A stretch of DNA of 64,000 nucleotides from Tritrichomonas musculus (GCA_039105265.1 JAPFFF010000013.1:3658001-3722000); one strand, 5' to 3'. Positions 52,915 to 63,604 are shown, counted from the first letter of the stretch. Numbers and translations are program-made. Notes: generated by a model from the letters alone, not told the origin.

Positions 52915-54849
52915 ATGAATTCTCCTTTGAGTTGCAAAACAATTGTAAAATATCCGGCAGATGAAATGGAAAAATATGCTGTTTCTTCAATAGTTATGTC
53001 GCCCGAATACCAAAACGCACCAAACTTTCGCACTCAGTGTTTTATACTAAAAGAACAATCAAAAAAATTTTCGGATAAGAAATATAATTTAACATATGAT
53101 AAAATAGGCGATTTATTTGATATGACTGGAAACGCTATTAAAAAACATTATTTAAAAGCAGTAGATGGAGAATTACATTCAAATAGTCGACCTTTTTCAT
53201 TAAATAATAATCAATTAGGACAATTAAGAGAGTTTATTGAAACAGCACCATTTCCTCCGCCAAAAGATGTCGTCAAAAATTTCATTGAAGGAACATTTCA
53301 CAAAATATTAGATCCACATTCTTTAAAGTTGGCCTTTACAAAAGCTCAGTTGTTCGTTGAAACTGCATCACCAATGGATGAGAAAAGATATTACGCGGAC
53401 CAAAAAAAAATCGATTACTTCTATTCTACTTTAGGTTCATTTTGCAATTCCAATTCTATCCCTTCTCATTTTGTGCTAAATCTTGATGAGGAGGGGCATG
53501 AAGAATATAGTGATTCCAAAAAAATAAAAGTGGTAGTAACAGAAAAAAATAAAGGTAAAGATCTCAGCTATCCCGTTACGAGAAAAAATGATCACACCAC
53601 TTTTCTGGCCTGCATAACTGCAGGAGGGAAATACTTGAATCCGCTAATGGTGGTTAAAAGAAAAACAATTGATGCTCGTTTTTTTAGAACGCCTATTATT
53701 GATCAAGCTATGATTGGATATAGTGAAAGTGGCTTTATCAATAGTGAACTTTTTAACGACTGGCTAGAAAAAGTACTTGTACCTTATATGGTTGAGTCTC
53801 GCAAAAAATATCAATATTCGGGTCCTGCAGTTCTTCTATTGGACGGTTGCTCATCGCATATTACTACAAAATTTTTTGAAGTTTGTGAAGAAAACATGAT
53901 AAAAGTTTTCTTTCTACCAGCCCACTCTAGCAACCAAACTCAGCCCCTTGATTTAGGGATTTTCCATCTCCACAAGGAAAAAATAAGATGTCTTACTCTG
54001 AATGACAATGATACTGATAAAGTCATTAAAGCTAAGCTGAGATCACTTTATTCTTCTTTTCAAAGTATCGCTACATTGGAACATATTCAAGGTGCTTTTG
54101 AAGCAGCAGGAGCTGTCTATGAATTATCAAATAAGACTATTTATTCAATCATTCATTGGTCCAAAGATTTTGCTACAAAACTATTAGATTCTCCTCTAAA
54201 TAGAGTGCAAAAAAAGGAATTGAAAGAAAAGAGAGATGCTTGGGATGACGAAAAACACGAAATACGAGTTAAGTTTGAAGATATAAATGGTAAAAACCCG
54301 AACTCATTAGAGAAAATTCTCAAATGCTTTGAGAAAGTTCCTCAAATAATTGACCCAACAAAAAATAATAACCCAAGATTAATGGAACTGCTATTAATGG
54401 CAATCGTCCCAGAAGAGAAGATAATTAATTTCCCATCAGAGGCTTCTAAAAAAGGGCGTCCAAAAAAAGATGAAGGAGAAACAGTTGACTTCGATTATTA
54501 TCATTTATCTTTCTTTAGAAAGCTGAACCTTGAACTGGAGTCACTTTTGTTTTTTAAAATGTATTTATTTGGTTCATTTATTTGGTTCAGATATCTCTTC
54601 ATAAGCTTCCTCGTCAACTGCATCACATGGGAGGAAGCTGGCTCTGGTCTTTCGTCAACTGCATCACATTGGAGGAAGCTGGCTCTGGTCTTTCGTCAAC
54701 TGCATCACATTGGAGGAAGCTGGCTCTGGTCTCGCGTCAATTGTATTGTTGGAGGAAGCTGGCTCTGGTCTCTCATTAAACTGCATCACATTGGAGGAAG
54801 CTGGCTCTGGTCTCTCGTCAATGGTATCGTTGGAGGAAGCTGGCTCTGA
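52915..54849 (+). CDS. pogo/CENP-B-type DDE transposase with a repeat-derived tail
   Basis: 644 residues. The first about 110 are a helix-turn-helix DNA-binding region (YDKIGDLFDMTGNAIKKHYL). The DDE_1 core has Asp in FVLNLDEEGHEE (about 191), Asp in VLLLDGCSSH (about 310) and Asp in QTQPLDLGIF (about 344), with the NQTQPLD motif of pogo-type enzymes. A glycine-arginine-proline AT-hook-like GRPKKDE follows near 519. From about residue 565 the frame runs into the minisatellite (EEAGSGLSSTASHWRKLAL), so the last about 80 residues are probably an accidental extension. A 26-base T tract lies just upstream of the start. The frame is open throughout. Confidence 0.82.
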   Translation: MNSPLSCKTIVKYPADEMEKYAVSSIVMSPEYQNAPNFRTQCFILKEQSKKFSDKKYNLTYDKIGDLFDMTGNAIKKHYLKAVDGELHSNSRPFSLNNNQLGQLREFIETAPFPPPKDVVKNFIEGTFHKILDPHSLKLAFTKAQLFVETASPMDEKRYYADQKKIDYFYSTLGSFCNSNSIPSHFVLNLDEEGHEEYSDSKKIKVVVTEKNKGKDLSYPVTRKNDHTTFLACITAGGKYLNPLMVVKRKTIDARFFRTPIIDQAMIGYSESGFINSELFNDWLEKVLVPYMVESRKKYQYSGPAVLLLDGCSSHITTKFFEVCEENMIKVFFLPAHSSNQTQPLDLGIFHLHKEKIRCLTLNDNDTDKVIKAKLRSLYSSFQSIATLEHIQGAFEAAGAVYELSNKTIYSIIHWSKDFATKLLDSPLNRVQKKELKEKRDAWDDEKHEIRVKFEDINGKNPNSLEKILKCFEKVPQIIDPTKNNNPRLMELLLMAIVPEEKIINFPSEASKKGRPKKDEGETVDFDYYHLSFFRKLNLELESLLFFKMYLFGSFIWFRYLFISFLVNCITWEEAGSGLSSTASHWRKLALVFRQLHHIGGSWLWSRVNCIVGGSWLWSLIKLHHIGGSWLWSLVNGIVGGSWL

Positions 54850-55690
54850 TCTCTCGTCAACTGCATCACATTGGAGGAAGCTGGCTCTGGTCTCTCGTCA
54901 ACTGCATCACATTTGGAGGAAGCTGGCTCTGATCTCTCGTCAACTGCATCACATTGGAGGAAGCTGGCTCTGATCTCTCGTCAACTGCATCACATTGGAG
55001 GAAGCTGGCTCTGGCCTTTCATCAACTGCATCACATTGGAGGAAGCTGGCTCTGGTCTCTCGTCAACTGCATCACATTTGGAGGAAGCTGGCTCTGATCT
55101 CTCGTCAACTGCATCACATTGGAGGAAGCTGGCTCTGGCCTTTCATCAACTGCATCACATTGGAGGAAGCTGGCTCTGGTCTCTCGTCAATTGTATCGTT
55201 GGAGGAAGCTGGCTCTGATCTCTCATTAAACTGCATCACATTGGTGGAAGCTGGCTCTGGTCTCTCGTCAATTGTATCGTTGGAGGAAGCTGGCTCTGAT
55301 CTCTCATTAAACTGCATCACATTGGAGGAAGCTGGCTCTGGTCTCTCATTAAACTGCATCACATTGGAGGAAGCTGGCTCTGATCTCTCGTCAATGGTAT
55401 CGTTGGAGGAAACTGGCTCTGATATCTCTTTAACTAGGGAAACGGATGAAACAAGAGGCGGAATTCAAGTTCTCCAAATATGTATATTCTGAACTCGCCC
55501 TTCCTTTAGAGACCTTATCATCGGAGGTCAATAGAATTGTTAACCTGTTATTGTTCCTTGGTTTCCGTGGCTTTAGATTGGCAGTATTTGAAATCAATCG
55601 TAAAATGGATACGTGGCTACCACTTGCGGCAGGTTTGCTATTTGTCGTTTGAGTACCAGGATCAATGAATGGCTTTTTGAGATTATTCAA
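54574..55690 (-). pseudogene. Possible second, antisense gene of the pogo-like element (repeat protein), broken
   Basis: On the minus strand an 86-codon frame from ATG 55690 (MNNLKKPFIDPGTQTTNSKP...) is followed, after a shift near 55435, by EISEPVSSNDTIDERSEPAS and a run of 13- and 14-residue repeats. The left edge of the array reads DAVDEEAYEEISEPNK with a TGA at 54576-54574. The similar EISEP words at both ends of the array suggest an acidic repeat protein once encoded antisense to the transposase tail. The 41-bp units destroy the frame. Low certainty. Confidence 0.3.
54630..55440 (+). repeat. Minisatellite of 39-, 41- and 42-bp units (about 20 copies)
   Basis: Units start GGAGGAAGCTGGCTCTGG and end either CTGCATCACATT or TGTATCGTT. 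Start-to-start spacing is mostly 41 bp in the left two thirds and alternates 39 and 42 bp in the right third. On the minus strand the 39/42 part is in frame and reads (D/N)ER(S/P)EPASSN repeats; the 41-bp units break that frame. Confidence 0.95.
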
Positions 55691-56400
55691 TAAATAACAT
55701 TGTAGATTTGCTGTTCTTTATAAAAGTAAACAGCCTTTAAAAAAATGACTATGATCCATAAATAAAGTACTCAAAATGATATTTTTTGTTAAAAAAAAAA
55801 ATCATATATATCTTTAAATACATAAATGTTTCTAGCAATATTATATTATATACAATATTGAAAATTAATATTAAAATTATTTTTTTTTGTTTTCTTTTGG
55901 AAATGCATTGCTTTAATAACTTTTTCATATATCGTTGAAAGGTAGGCACTCTTTATATAAATTTTCTATTAAATTATTCAAAACTGATCGTAGAGGTCAA
56001 ATATTGAATAAAAAACCGGGGGCCTAGGTTTTAACAAACGGGCCTAGGTTTCGACAGTGACTATAAAAGTATTTCCAGCTCGGTATGCTATTTTCATGTA
56101 TTCTTTATCTGTTTCAAATTGTAAGTTTTTTTCGGTTGTCAAGTTTAAATATTTATTTATTTATATATTATTTATATATGATATTAGTTACATATAAAAA
56201 TTAATTTTAAATTCTGAAAGTAACTTTTTCAATTGGGATTCCAATGGGAGGGATAAAAATATACCAATCCAAGCATTTTTGGGATTTTCGTGCATGATTA
56301 TTATCTTCTCTTACTAAATCATTCTTATCATCATAATTATTATTTTCTACTTCCTCATTAACCTCATTTATTTTATCAGCTGATAGCCTAAATGCAGGTT

Positions 56401-57318
56401 TTAATGATTCTCTGAAGTGGTTGCATAAATAGCATCTCGATATGTTGTTATCATCTTTGAAATGTCTTCAGTTTCATCAGTATATTCAACTGCTACCTTT
56501 TCTGCATCAAACCAATCAATAATAAGTGTTAAATCGGTTGTAGTTGACCTTCCTATTTTTAATGGAGGTAGGTTGCTTCCATCACCTAGATGAAACAAAG
56601 CATGTTCACCTTGTGATACACCTTCAATAGCAGAATACACACCAGCCTTTGTAAATGTGAACCCTGTTTGAAACAATGTATAACCAACATTAGCTATACT
56701 ACCTGCAGTTCCAATAACTCCAAATGCTAATGCTACATTAGATACTATTCTAACCTGATCTATGTCTTCTTGTAAATGTTTAGTAATCCTTTTAGTCTCT
56801 CCCATTTCTGCATTTAATACCTCTACTTTCGATGTTATGTCCTTAACATCATAACTAACTACATCAAAATTATTGGTTAACACATTTAAATCACTCCTCA
56901 TGGTAGTAATATTATCAGCTGTTATAATCTTTGAACTAGTAATATTGTAGTCTGTGTATAAGGTAGTAGCTGCATTAGGATTTGGTGTTATTTCATAAAA
57001 CTGCTGGTCTATTATGTACTTAAATGCATTAGTTGATGAATCCCAATTAATTTCATCAATGGGGTCTGTATAATCCTTCCTCAAATATAATTTTATGTCT
57101 CTGGTTTCACCAACATCTAAGCAAAAGCCCCAATCATAGCTAATTGTCTCAATAGTATCAAGAACAGGTATAACATCAACAAATACCTCTCCATTCTTTT
57201 GTTCATTGAACCCATCAGTTTTGAATGATAACCTTGTTGCTGTAGAAGACTCACCTACATATATATCTAAATATATCTTTTCAACCAAATCAGTTCTAAT
57301 TCCTTCAGTACTATCCAT
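56401..57318 (-). CDS. Virus-like element protein of unknown function (305 aa)
   Basis: The frame looks whole. The N-terminal about 120 residues are rich in beta-strand-like segments (VEKIYLDIYVGESSTATRLS). Then comes a coiled-coil-like helix (SKVEVLNAEMGETKRITKHL) and a small-residue hydrophobic stretch (VALAFGVIGTAGSIANVGYTLF, about 195-216) like a fusion- or membrane-insertion helix, with a mixed C-terminus. This layout resembles attachment or tail-fibre-like proteins, but I do not recognise the family. It reads inward from the element terminus. Confidence 0.5.
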   Translation of the reverse strand: MDSTEGIRTDLVEKIYLDIYVGESSTATRLSFKTDGFNEQKNGEVFVDVIPVLDTIETISYDWGFCLDVGETRDIKLYLRKDYTDPIDEINWDSSTNAFKYIIDQQFYEITPNPNAATTLYTDYNITSSKIITADNITTMRSDLNVLTNNFDVVSYDVKDITSKVEVLNAEMGETKRITKHLQEDIDQVRIVSNVALAFGVIGTAGSIANVGYTLFQTGFTFTKAGVYSAIEGVSQGEHALFHLGDGSNLPPLKIGRSTTTDLTLIIDWFDAEKVAVEYTDETEDISKMITTYRDAIYATTSENH

Positions 57319-57384
57319 TGATATGTATAGAAGAACTGTGTCATAATAACCAGGATGTAATGAGTTTGATAAGCCATCAGTTAG

Positions 57385-57567
57385 GTGGTTTATCTGTTGT
57401 TAGCATTGATGTTTATCTGTTGTTAGCATCGATGCTTGTCTGTTGTAAGCATCAAAATTTGTCAATATTTAAGATAATATTATCTGGCGATAGGATTATC
57501 TGGCTGTGGAATTTATCTAGCTATGAGATTAAACTATTTTATTTCTTTTTGATTAATTAATTAAAAA
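57385..57567 (+). repeat. Short 23-bp repeats and element terminus module
   Basis: About three 23-bp units (TTAGCATTGATGTTTATCTG-like), then CAATATTTAAGATAATATTA and the TTATCTGGCTGTGG words, ending TTAATTAATTAAAAAAGGGGG. It is collinear with 4950-5125. Confidence 0.8.
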
Positions 57568-57575
57568 AGGGGGAT

Positions 57576-58068
57576 TACCTTATCAATTTTTAACGTATTA
57601 ATTTCAAGTAAAAAATTGTTTTATATCAAAATTTAAGATATTTTCACAATTAAATTATACATAAAAGTTTTATATAAAAATAAATTGTTTATGATATATG
57701 TTAATTGTTAATAGTCTAATTGAAAATATGGATTTTGATATATTTTTCAATATTTCCCATATATGATTAAGTTATGTTTTCATATTATATATTTAATAAA
57801 TATTCAATAATATTTAATTTCGTTTAAGAGTGCGGCATCATTTTAAAACTTTTCAGAAAATTTTCGATTTTTTTATGGAAAAAAATTATATTGTTTTTCA
57901 ACCAATGAAATAGATACAAATATGATTAATACATTTTTATATTTTTCTTTATTGGAAGAATAAATATTTCAAGAAATATCTTAATTATGATATTTTTTTT
58001 AACATTTTTTTTTTTTTTAAACATTTTATAATTCAAAAATTAAACAAATATCGTTCTCATTCTAAAAA
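57576..58068. other. AT-rich intergenic spacer
   Basis: No feature recognised. Confidence 0.5.
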
Positions 58069-58493
58069 TGCGAGCTCTAAATTTGGCATTGAACAAGGCT
58101 GAATCTACAATTACGGAATTAGAACAAGAAATTAGAGGTCGAAAGTTTAAATATGCTCAAATAAAAGAAGAAAATGCCTCTCTTAAAATGATAATTGAAT
58201 TTTCTAATCAATTGACATCTTTAATTGAACTTTTATAAAAGTCATATTGAATAGAAAAAAATTTGTTTATTGAATCTTGACAAGGTAATACTAAGGCCTT
58301 TCTTATAATATCGTAACATTTTAGCGATATATTGTCAAGCAATTATGAAAATTGATATACTTCTGTGGAAAAGCGGTGACCATGAGGTTCTAGATTATAA
58401 TTGTCGAAAAAATTTGAAATCAACTCTTTTTGTATATTTTTTGAAGGATCTTCTGTTTCTTCATCTAAAAATCCTGCTATTTTTTCATATTTT

Positions 58494-58533
<40 letters not shown>

Positions 58534-59517
58534 AAATCTTCAACTATCAATGCCAATACAATTCCTTGCATTCTAGCTGTAGATGCTGCAAGTTTAGACG
58601 GACCTAATGAATATTCCTACACTTTTGTATTTACATCATACTTACAACCACTAAATGAAAATTATAAATGCTTACCAATAAACATTTACTCAAAATCAAA
58701 CGGCAAAGCAAACCAAGATATTGTAAAATTGATTTTTAATATAATAGATAATTTAAAAAAAATGGATATTTTTATTATAGCCGTCGCAACGGATAATGAT
58801 AGTGGTTATAATAAAGAAGACAACGATACATTTTTGGAATATTTTCATGAATTTTTAGAAAAAGGTTTTGACGCAGCTGTTCTTAAAATTATTCAATTTG
58901 ATAAAGTTTATTGGATTAGCGATTTTTTGCATATTATAAAACTCGCGCGAAAATATTTGATTAAAGGTAATATAACAATAAGATCAACAACCGATAAAGT
59001 TTTTAACCCGATCACACTAGAAAATTTGCTCAAAATAGGATTGCCATTAAATGACAAATCTGATATTTGTTTTATGAAAGATTTCTATCCGCTTAAAATA
59101 TTTGGCATAACAAATGCATTACACTTATTAAAAGGAGAAAATTATGACGAGTTTATATATTTTTTACCATATACTTTATGGATAGAATCATTAATGAACC
59201 CTACACTCACAAAAAGTTCGCGTTTGTTTTTGATAAAAACCGCTTTTTACATTTTGTACTATTTTTATTATCAAACTAATCACCTCACTGTAGGTGTTTC
59301 ATTTTATGCCATGAAAGATGCTGAATGTCAATTTCTAAACCAAACTTTTGTCATGCATGCGATGAATACATTAATTATTACTTATTGTTTGATTAACACA
59401 TTTGATGATTTGTGTCTAAATCGTATCAGTAGTCACCCACTTGAGAATTTCTTTGGCCAAATGCGCATCTTATGTCGTGATTTCGATCAGTTTTTATTAA
59501 ATACATATAAGATATGA
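58069..59517 (+). pseudogene. Rearranged P-element/THAP9-like transposase relic with an inverted middle
   Basis: Three pieces of the family seen at 38197-41208. (1) 58069-58239 (+): coiled-coil fragment MRALNLALNKAESTITELEQ to a stop. (2) 58343-58530 on the minus strand: EKIAGFLDEETEDPSKNI...NYNLEPHGHRFSTEVYQF, matching the segment that precedes the RNase H core in the other gene, but inverted here. (3) about 58535-59517 (+): core with TIPCILAVDAASLDGP, VATDNDSGYN, WISDFLHIIKLARKYL, ISSHPLENFFGQMRILCRD. A tract of 35 Ts at 58497-58531 marks the junction of the inverted piece. The C-terminus after the Glu motif is short. Non-functional. Confidence 0.7.
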
Positions 59518-60000
59518 TTAATATTTAGTTTTTGAAATATTTTTAATAAAACCAGAATTTATGAATAGTATAGTAAGTAATAGACTTGTTATTTTGAGAA
59601 TCGATATCAAAACGTCACTTTTTTGCATCTGATACTCGATTATCAGTTTAAAAATCTGATATCGAGATTATCGATTGCCGAGATATCAGATATGAAATGT
59701 GATATAAAAATAATTGTAAACTTGATATCAATTACCGAGATCTGGAGATCTCAAACAGATTTTTCTTTTTTTATAATTGGTATTTGTGATTTTATTATAT
59801 CTAAAAATAAATAATAGAATGTATTGATGTTTATTTTAAGATTAAAATCAAAAAAAATACATTCTTTTTATGAAATATTTGAGAATGAATTACGATCATA
59901 TATTTATCAAAAAGTTTGATTGAAAATTCTGATATCAAAAGCTGAGAAAAAAAATTCTCGATCTCTGAAATCGATCTCGAGAATCTGTATATATATATTA
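59518..60000. other. Non-coding sequence with repeated TCGATATC/CTCGAG-like words
   Basis: Contains many near-palindromic words (ATCGATATC, GATCTCGAGAATC, GATATCGAG) on both strands. The mariner inserted at its right edge. Similar words reappear at the very end of the window (63950-64000), suggesting the two belong to one interrupted element. Confidence 0.5.
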
Positions 60001-60002
60001 TA

Positions 60003-61281
60003 CAGGGTGTTCGATAATGACCTGGAATCTCAATATGTAAAATAGATAATAGAAAACAAATAGTTTTAGTTTATTGATTATTCGACGTATTCTCCTCCAA
60101 TATCAATGCATCGCTGAAGACGTTTAATCCAGTTCTCAAAAAGTGAAATATAAAACTCTTTTGGTTTTTCTCTCAAAAATTTCTGTAATTCAGAAAGAAG
60201 TTCTTCTTCTGTATCAAACCGTTTTCCTTGGAAACTTGTTTCTGCTGTACCAAAAATGCCAAAATCACAAATTGCAAGATCTGGGCTGTATGGAGGGTGT
60301 GGCACTTTTCTAAATGTAGTTTTCATCAAATAATTTGTAACCATATTTGCATTATGTGATGGTGCGTTATCATAGTGAAGTAACATTTTTTGTTTTTGCT
60401 GTTTAGCAGCTTTAGTAATTTCCAAATTTTCTAATTTTTGTTTGATATTATAAAGGAAATATTCAGCATTTATTTTGATACCTTGAGGTTTCACGTCGAT
60501 GAATTGCCGGCCTTGACCATTCACAAAAATAGTAACCATTGTTTTTTTCTGAATATCAGTAGGGGCTGCCAAATCTGCTTGTCTATCTCCTTGCACTATC
60601 CACATTCTTTGAAAAACGTATGTATATTCGAACCAGCTTTCGTCCCCAGTTAAAATAAATTTAAAACCGTTTTTTCTTGCATCTTCTAATTGTTTCAAAA
60701 TTTCGATTGAAAGTTCAACTCTAATTTTCTTTTGCTGTTCCGTTAGTATATGCGGGACCCACCTAAAAAAGATGTTTTTCATTTTCAAGGAATTGTGTAA
60801 ATGATTAGTTACTGTGGAAACGGCAACCCGAATCCTTTTAGCAATCATTCTTGCGCTGACAAAAGGATCGATTTCAAGCTCCTTTAAAATTAAAAGGTCA
60901 GTTTGGTCGTCTATTGGCCTTCCTGAGCTTTGTTGATTCAAAAGGTCTGTTCGCCCCCTCCTGATCTCACTTATCCAAAAGTATATGCTTGATTGAGAAT
61001 ACGCATCATCACCATATACTGTTTGCAATTCTGTGATGATTTCTTCATTTTTAAAGTTTTTACTTCGTAAAAACTTTATAACAAATCTTTGCTCAATATC
61101 CATTTTTTTAAAAATTATAAACGTACGTATAAAAAAAATACAAGATAAATTTATTTAAACATTTATTTTAATTTTACTTATAAAAATAAATTAATATAAT
61201 GTTCATAGATTATATATATATAAATAGTAACAAAAAATTTGCTTCAGGTTTAGAGATTCCAGGTCATTATCGAACACCCTG
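60003..61281 (-). mobile_element. mariner transposon, apparently complete
   Basis: 1279 bp with perfect 29-bp terminal inverted repeats beginning CAGGGTGTTCGATAATGACC, a classical mariner-type end, flanked by TA at 60001-60002 and 61282-61283. It contains one intact transposase frame on the minus strand. Identical TIRs and an open frame indicate a recent, possibly active copy. Confidence 0.95.
60078..61103 (-). CDS. mariner transposase (DD34D)
   Basis: 341 residues, the usual mariner length. The N-terminal half has two helix-turn-helix motifs (EEIITELQTVYGDDAYSQSS and ARMIAKRIRVAVSTVTNHLH) with a GRP linker (SSGRPIDD). WVPHILTEQQK is the mariner WVPHEL signature. The catalytic triad is Asp in TGDESWFEY, Asp in LLHYDNAPSHNA and Asp in AICDF, with exactly 34 residues between the second and third. 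YSPDLAICDF matches the YSPDLAPxD signature. Related to the Tvmar1 type known from Trichomonas vaginalis. No defect visible. Confidence 0.95.
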   Translation of the reverse strand: MDIEQRFVIKFLRSKNFKNEEIITELQTVYGDDAYSQSSIYFWISEIRRGRTDLLNQQSSGRPIDDQTDLLILKELEIDPFVSARMIAKRIRVAVSTVTNHLHNSLKMKNIFFRWVPHILTEQQKKIRVELSIEILKQLEDARKNGFKFILTGDESWFEYTYVFQRMWIVQGDRQADLAAPTDIQKKTMVTIFVNGQGRQFIDVKPQGIKINAEYFLYNIKQKLENLEITKAAKQQKQKMLLHYDNAPSHNANMVTNYLMKTTFRKVPHPPYSPDLAICDFGIFGTAETSFQGKRFDTEEELLSELQKFLREKPKEFYISLFENWIKRLQRCIDIGGEYVE

Positions 61282-61398
61282 TATATATAGACATGATTTG
61301 AAAAAAGTGCATTTTTTTAAATTGCCTTTTTTTCATCATTCCGCTTTAAAAAAAACTTTTCAAAATATGAAAATTATGATACATATATAATTAAGAAT

Positions 61399-63604
61399 AC
61401 ACCCCGAGCTAAAGTCTATTTTAAACGGCTCTTATTACATCAAAATATCATTTATTCAAAAAGCCAAAAAAGAGCATATTTCATGAAAATAAAAACTTTT
61501 TTTTTTTTTAGTTTTTTGGTTAACAAATTTATCTTTATATTTATATATATATATTAAAATTTGGTTAACAAAATTAATAAAAAAAACTTAACGTTTTCCA
61601 AAAATAACGAGCTGTAATAAGGACCTTTCAATTTGTTTTATATGGCTGAAATTTCAATAGTCTCTTGTAATAAGAATTCAATACTCCAAATGTATGGAAT
61701 GTTTTTTGAAATATTTTTATCTTTTTATATAGTAAATATTGATCGGTAACATTGATTATTCATATCATACTTATGATGAATTATATATATTTAACTTTAT
61801 AGACCAATTAATTTTTTCTCATCAAAATGGAATATCTGCATGATACCATATTATATGTGCATTTGTATTTGCTTAACATATGTTTTATTGTTTTTGAATG
61901 CTAGTTTGTATTTTATATCACTTATTATTTCACTAATTATGAAGATATTATAAAAAAAATTTTAGACTAAAAAAAATGTGATTTTTCTGGAGAGATTGGC
62001 TTAACCGTTTAATATAATTTTCGGATATGTTATTATATAATAAAATTAATGGTTTTTTATCGAGGCAAAGAAACTTGATATAGCCATTAAAAAAAGATAA
62101 AAATGTTTGAAAACCAAATCTTCTCAAATAAACGTCTATTTTATTTTAATATTCATTTTTTTGAATAAGCACGTTTTTTGGTTCTCACAAAAAATCTTGA
62201 ATTTTCTGGAAAGACTGGAATAATATTACAAGCTCTAAACAATATATATCTTATATTATAAAATATAATGAGGTTTTACCGAGCCAATTAGGTTAAATAT
62301 GTTTCTATTTTAGGATATTTATGTTTGCATAAATTTTTACATAAAAGCTCTTCAAATATTTTGTGAGTATAAAATTTGGATTATTTATTTATATCTTATT
62401 AAAACAATTTCTTAAATAGAATTTATGTTAAATATATGATATAAATATGATAAAATAAATATAAAATGAAACACAAAAATTATTTACAAATAAATACATA
62501 TATAATTATAAATCTCTAAATGCATTCAAAATTAAAAACTCATCCATAATTCAAAGGTATAAAAATATTTTGATAAAGCATTCATAAATAATTGTATGAG
62601 CTATTTTAATTTCTCATTATTAATGAAAATAATGATAGATTTTTATTTTCTCAAATTATTGTATGTAATCATTCAATAAAATTAATAACATTTTATTGAA
62701 ATTAAAATCATAGTTTAAATTTCCAATATCTTATTTAATTTTTCAAAACCTAAATTATAATTAATAATTATATATGTAACATTTTATATTCATTCATATT
62801 TCCAATGTATAATAAATTTTTATTGATTTTCATAATGGATTACTTGAATCGTATTTTTGAATACTTAATAGTTTTTATTTATTCAATTTATATATTTTGC
62901 ATATATCTCACAATAAAATTTAAATATAATATTTTATGGCTATTATAATAATATAAAATTCAATATAAAAACATATTATAAAATATGATGATTTAAAAAC
63001 CACTAGTTATTTCTATTTCGTTTTTTTCGAGTTTCCATACATTTAATACTCCTGCTTTAAGGAGTATTGAAATTATTTTATTTGTCAAATAATTGAATAC
63101 TTTTTGCTTTAAGGTTTGAGTACTTTGCTTTAAGGATTCAATACTTTAAATATATTTTCAGAGTATTTTATATAGTATTTTTTACAAAAATATTGGATAT
63201 ATTGCATTATCTTTTTGTCCTCACGACAATTAAATTGCACAATATACTTATATATTTAAGATTATATATAAAAACATTTATTATTAATATCAAGATACAA
63301 AATAAGACAAATTTCGTTTTAATTCAACCGAACATCAAGATACAAAATAAGACAAATTTGAGAAATACTGTAATAAGGAAAAAATCTTTGATTTTTCGAA
63401 CAAAAATTATAAATATATGATAAGTATAAGATTATAAATTTAAATAATTTTTTTATTTATATATATATTTGTAATTAAACAAGATACTCTTATTTATAAT
63501 TTTTTTAATTAGGGTCATAAGTTCGTTTGGCAGCTCGTCTTTTTTTTTTTAAAAAAAATTCTTATTACATTTTTATTTTTGAAAATGTAATAAGCTCGGG
63601 GTGT
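61399..63604. mobile_element. 2.2-kb non-coding TIR element with ~10-bp target duplication
   Basis: Ends are the perfect inverted 12-mer ACACCCCGAGCT (61399-61410 and 63593-63604). AATTAAGAAT precedes it (61389-61398) and AATTAAGAAC follows it (63605-63614), a 10-bp duplication with one mismatch; 9-10 bp would fit Mutator-like elements. TGTAATAAG or its inverse occurs repeatedly near both ends. The interior is AT-rich and has no gene, so it is non-autonomous. Confidence 0.8.

Larger units (their letters stand above)
52088..56061 (+). mobile_element. pogo-like DNA transposon with ~60-bp TIRs and internal minisatellite
   Basis: Ends GTCACCGTTTAAACCCAGGC (left) and GTCACTGTCGAAACCTAGGC (inverse of right) start inverted repeats of about 60 bp, roughly 80% identical. 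Each TIR carries two copies of an AAACCCAGGCCC-like motif 22 bp apart. TA flanks both ends (52086-52087 and 56062-56063). The interior holds a transposase gene, a 20-unit minisatellite and a decayed antisense frame. The element sits inside a virus-like fossil. Confidence 0.85.
56062..57575 (-). mobile_element. End of a virus-like (Maverick-type?) element fossil
   Basis: Contains one 305-residue frame (minus strand) and, beyond its start, the 23-bp repeats plus terminus module also found at 4146-5125. Tandem arrays near the terminus recall Polinton/Maverick ends, but no hallmark gene is present. The pogo-like transposon at 52088-56061 has inserted on its left; 52014-52087 looks like more of the same element. 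It appears to be a partial copy. Confidence 0.45.

Noticed and set aside
54582-55492. Plus-strand frames reading EEAGSGLSSTASHW-type repeats as separate genes
   Set aside because: Phase shadows of the minisatellite; starts fall inside repeat units.
58345-58534. N-terminal extension of the 390-codon plus-strand frame
   Set aside because: This part is the antisense of an inverted family segment plus a poly-T (poly-Phe) run, so the long frame's start is artefactual.
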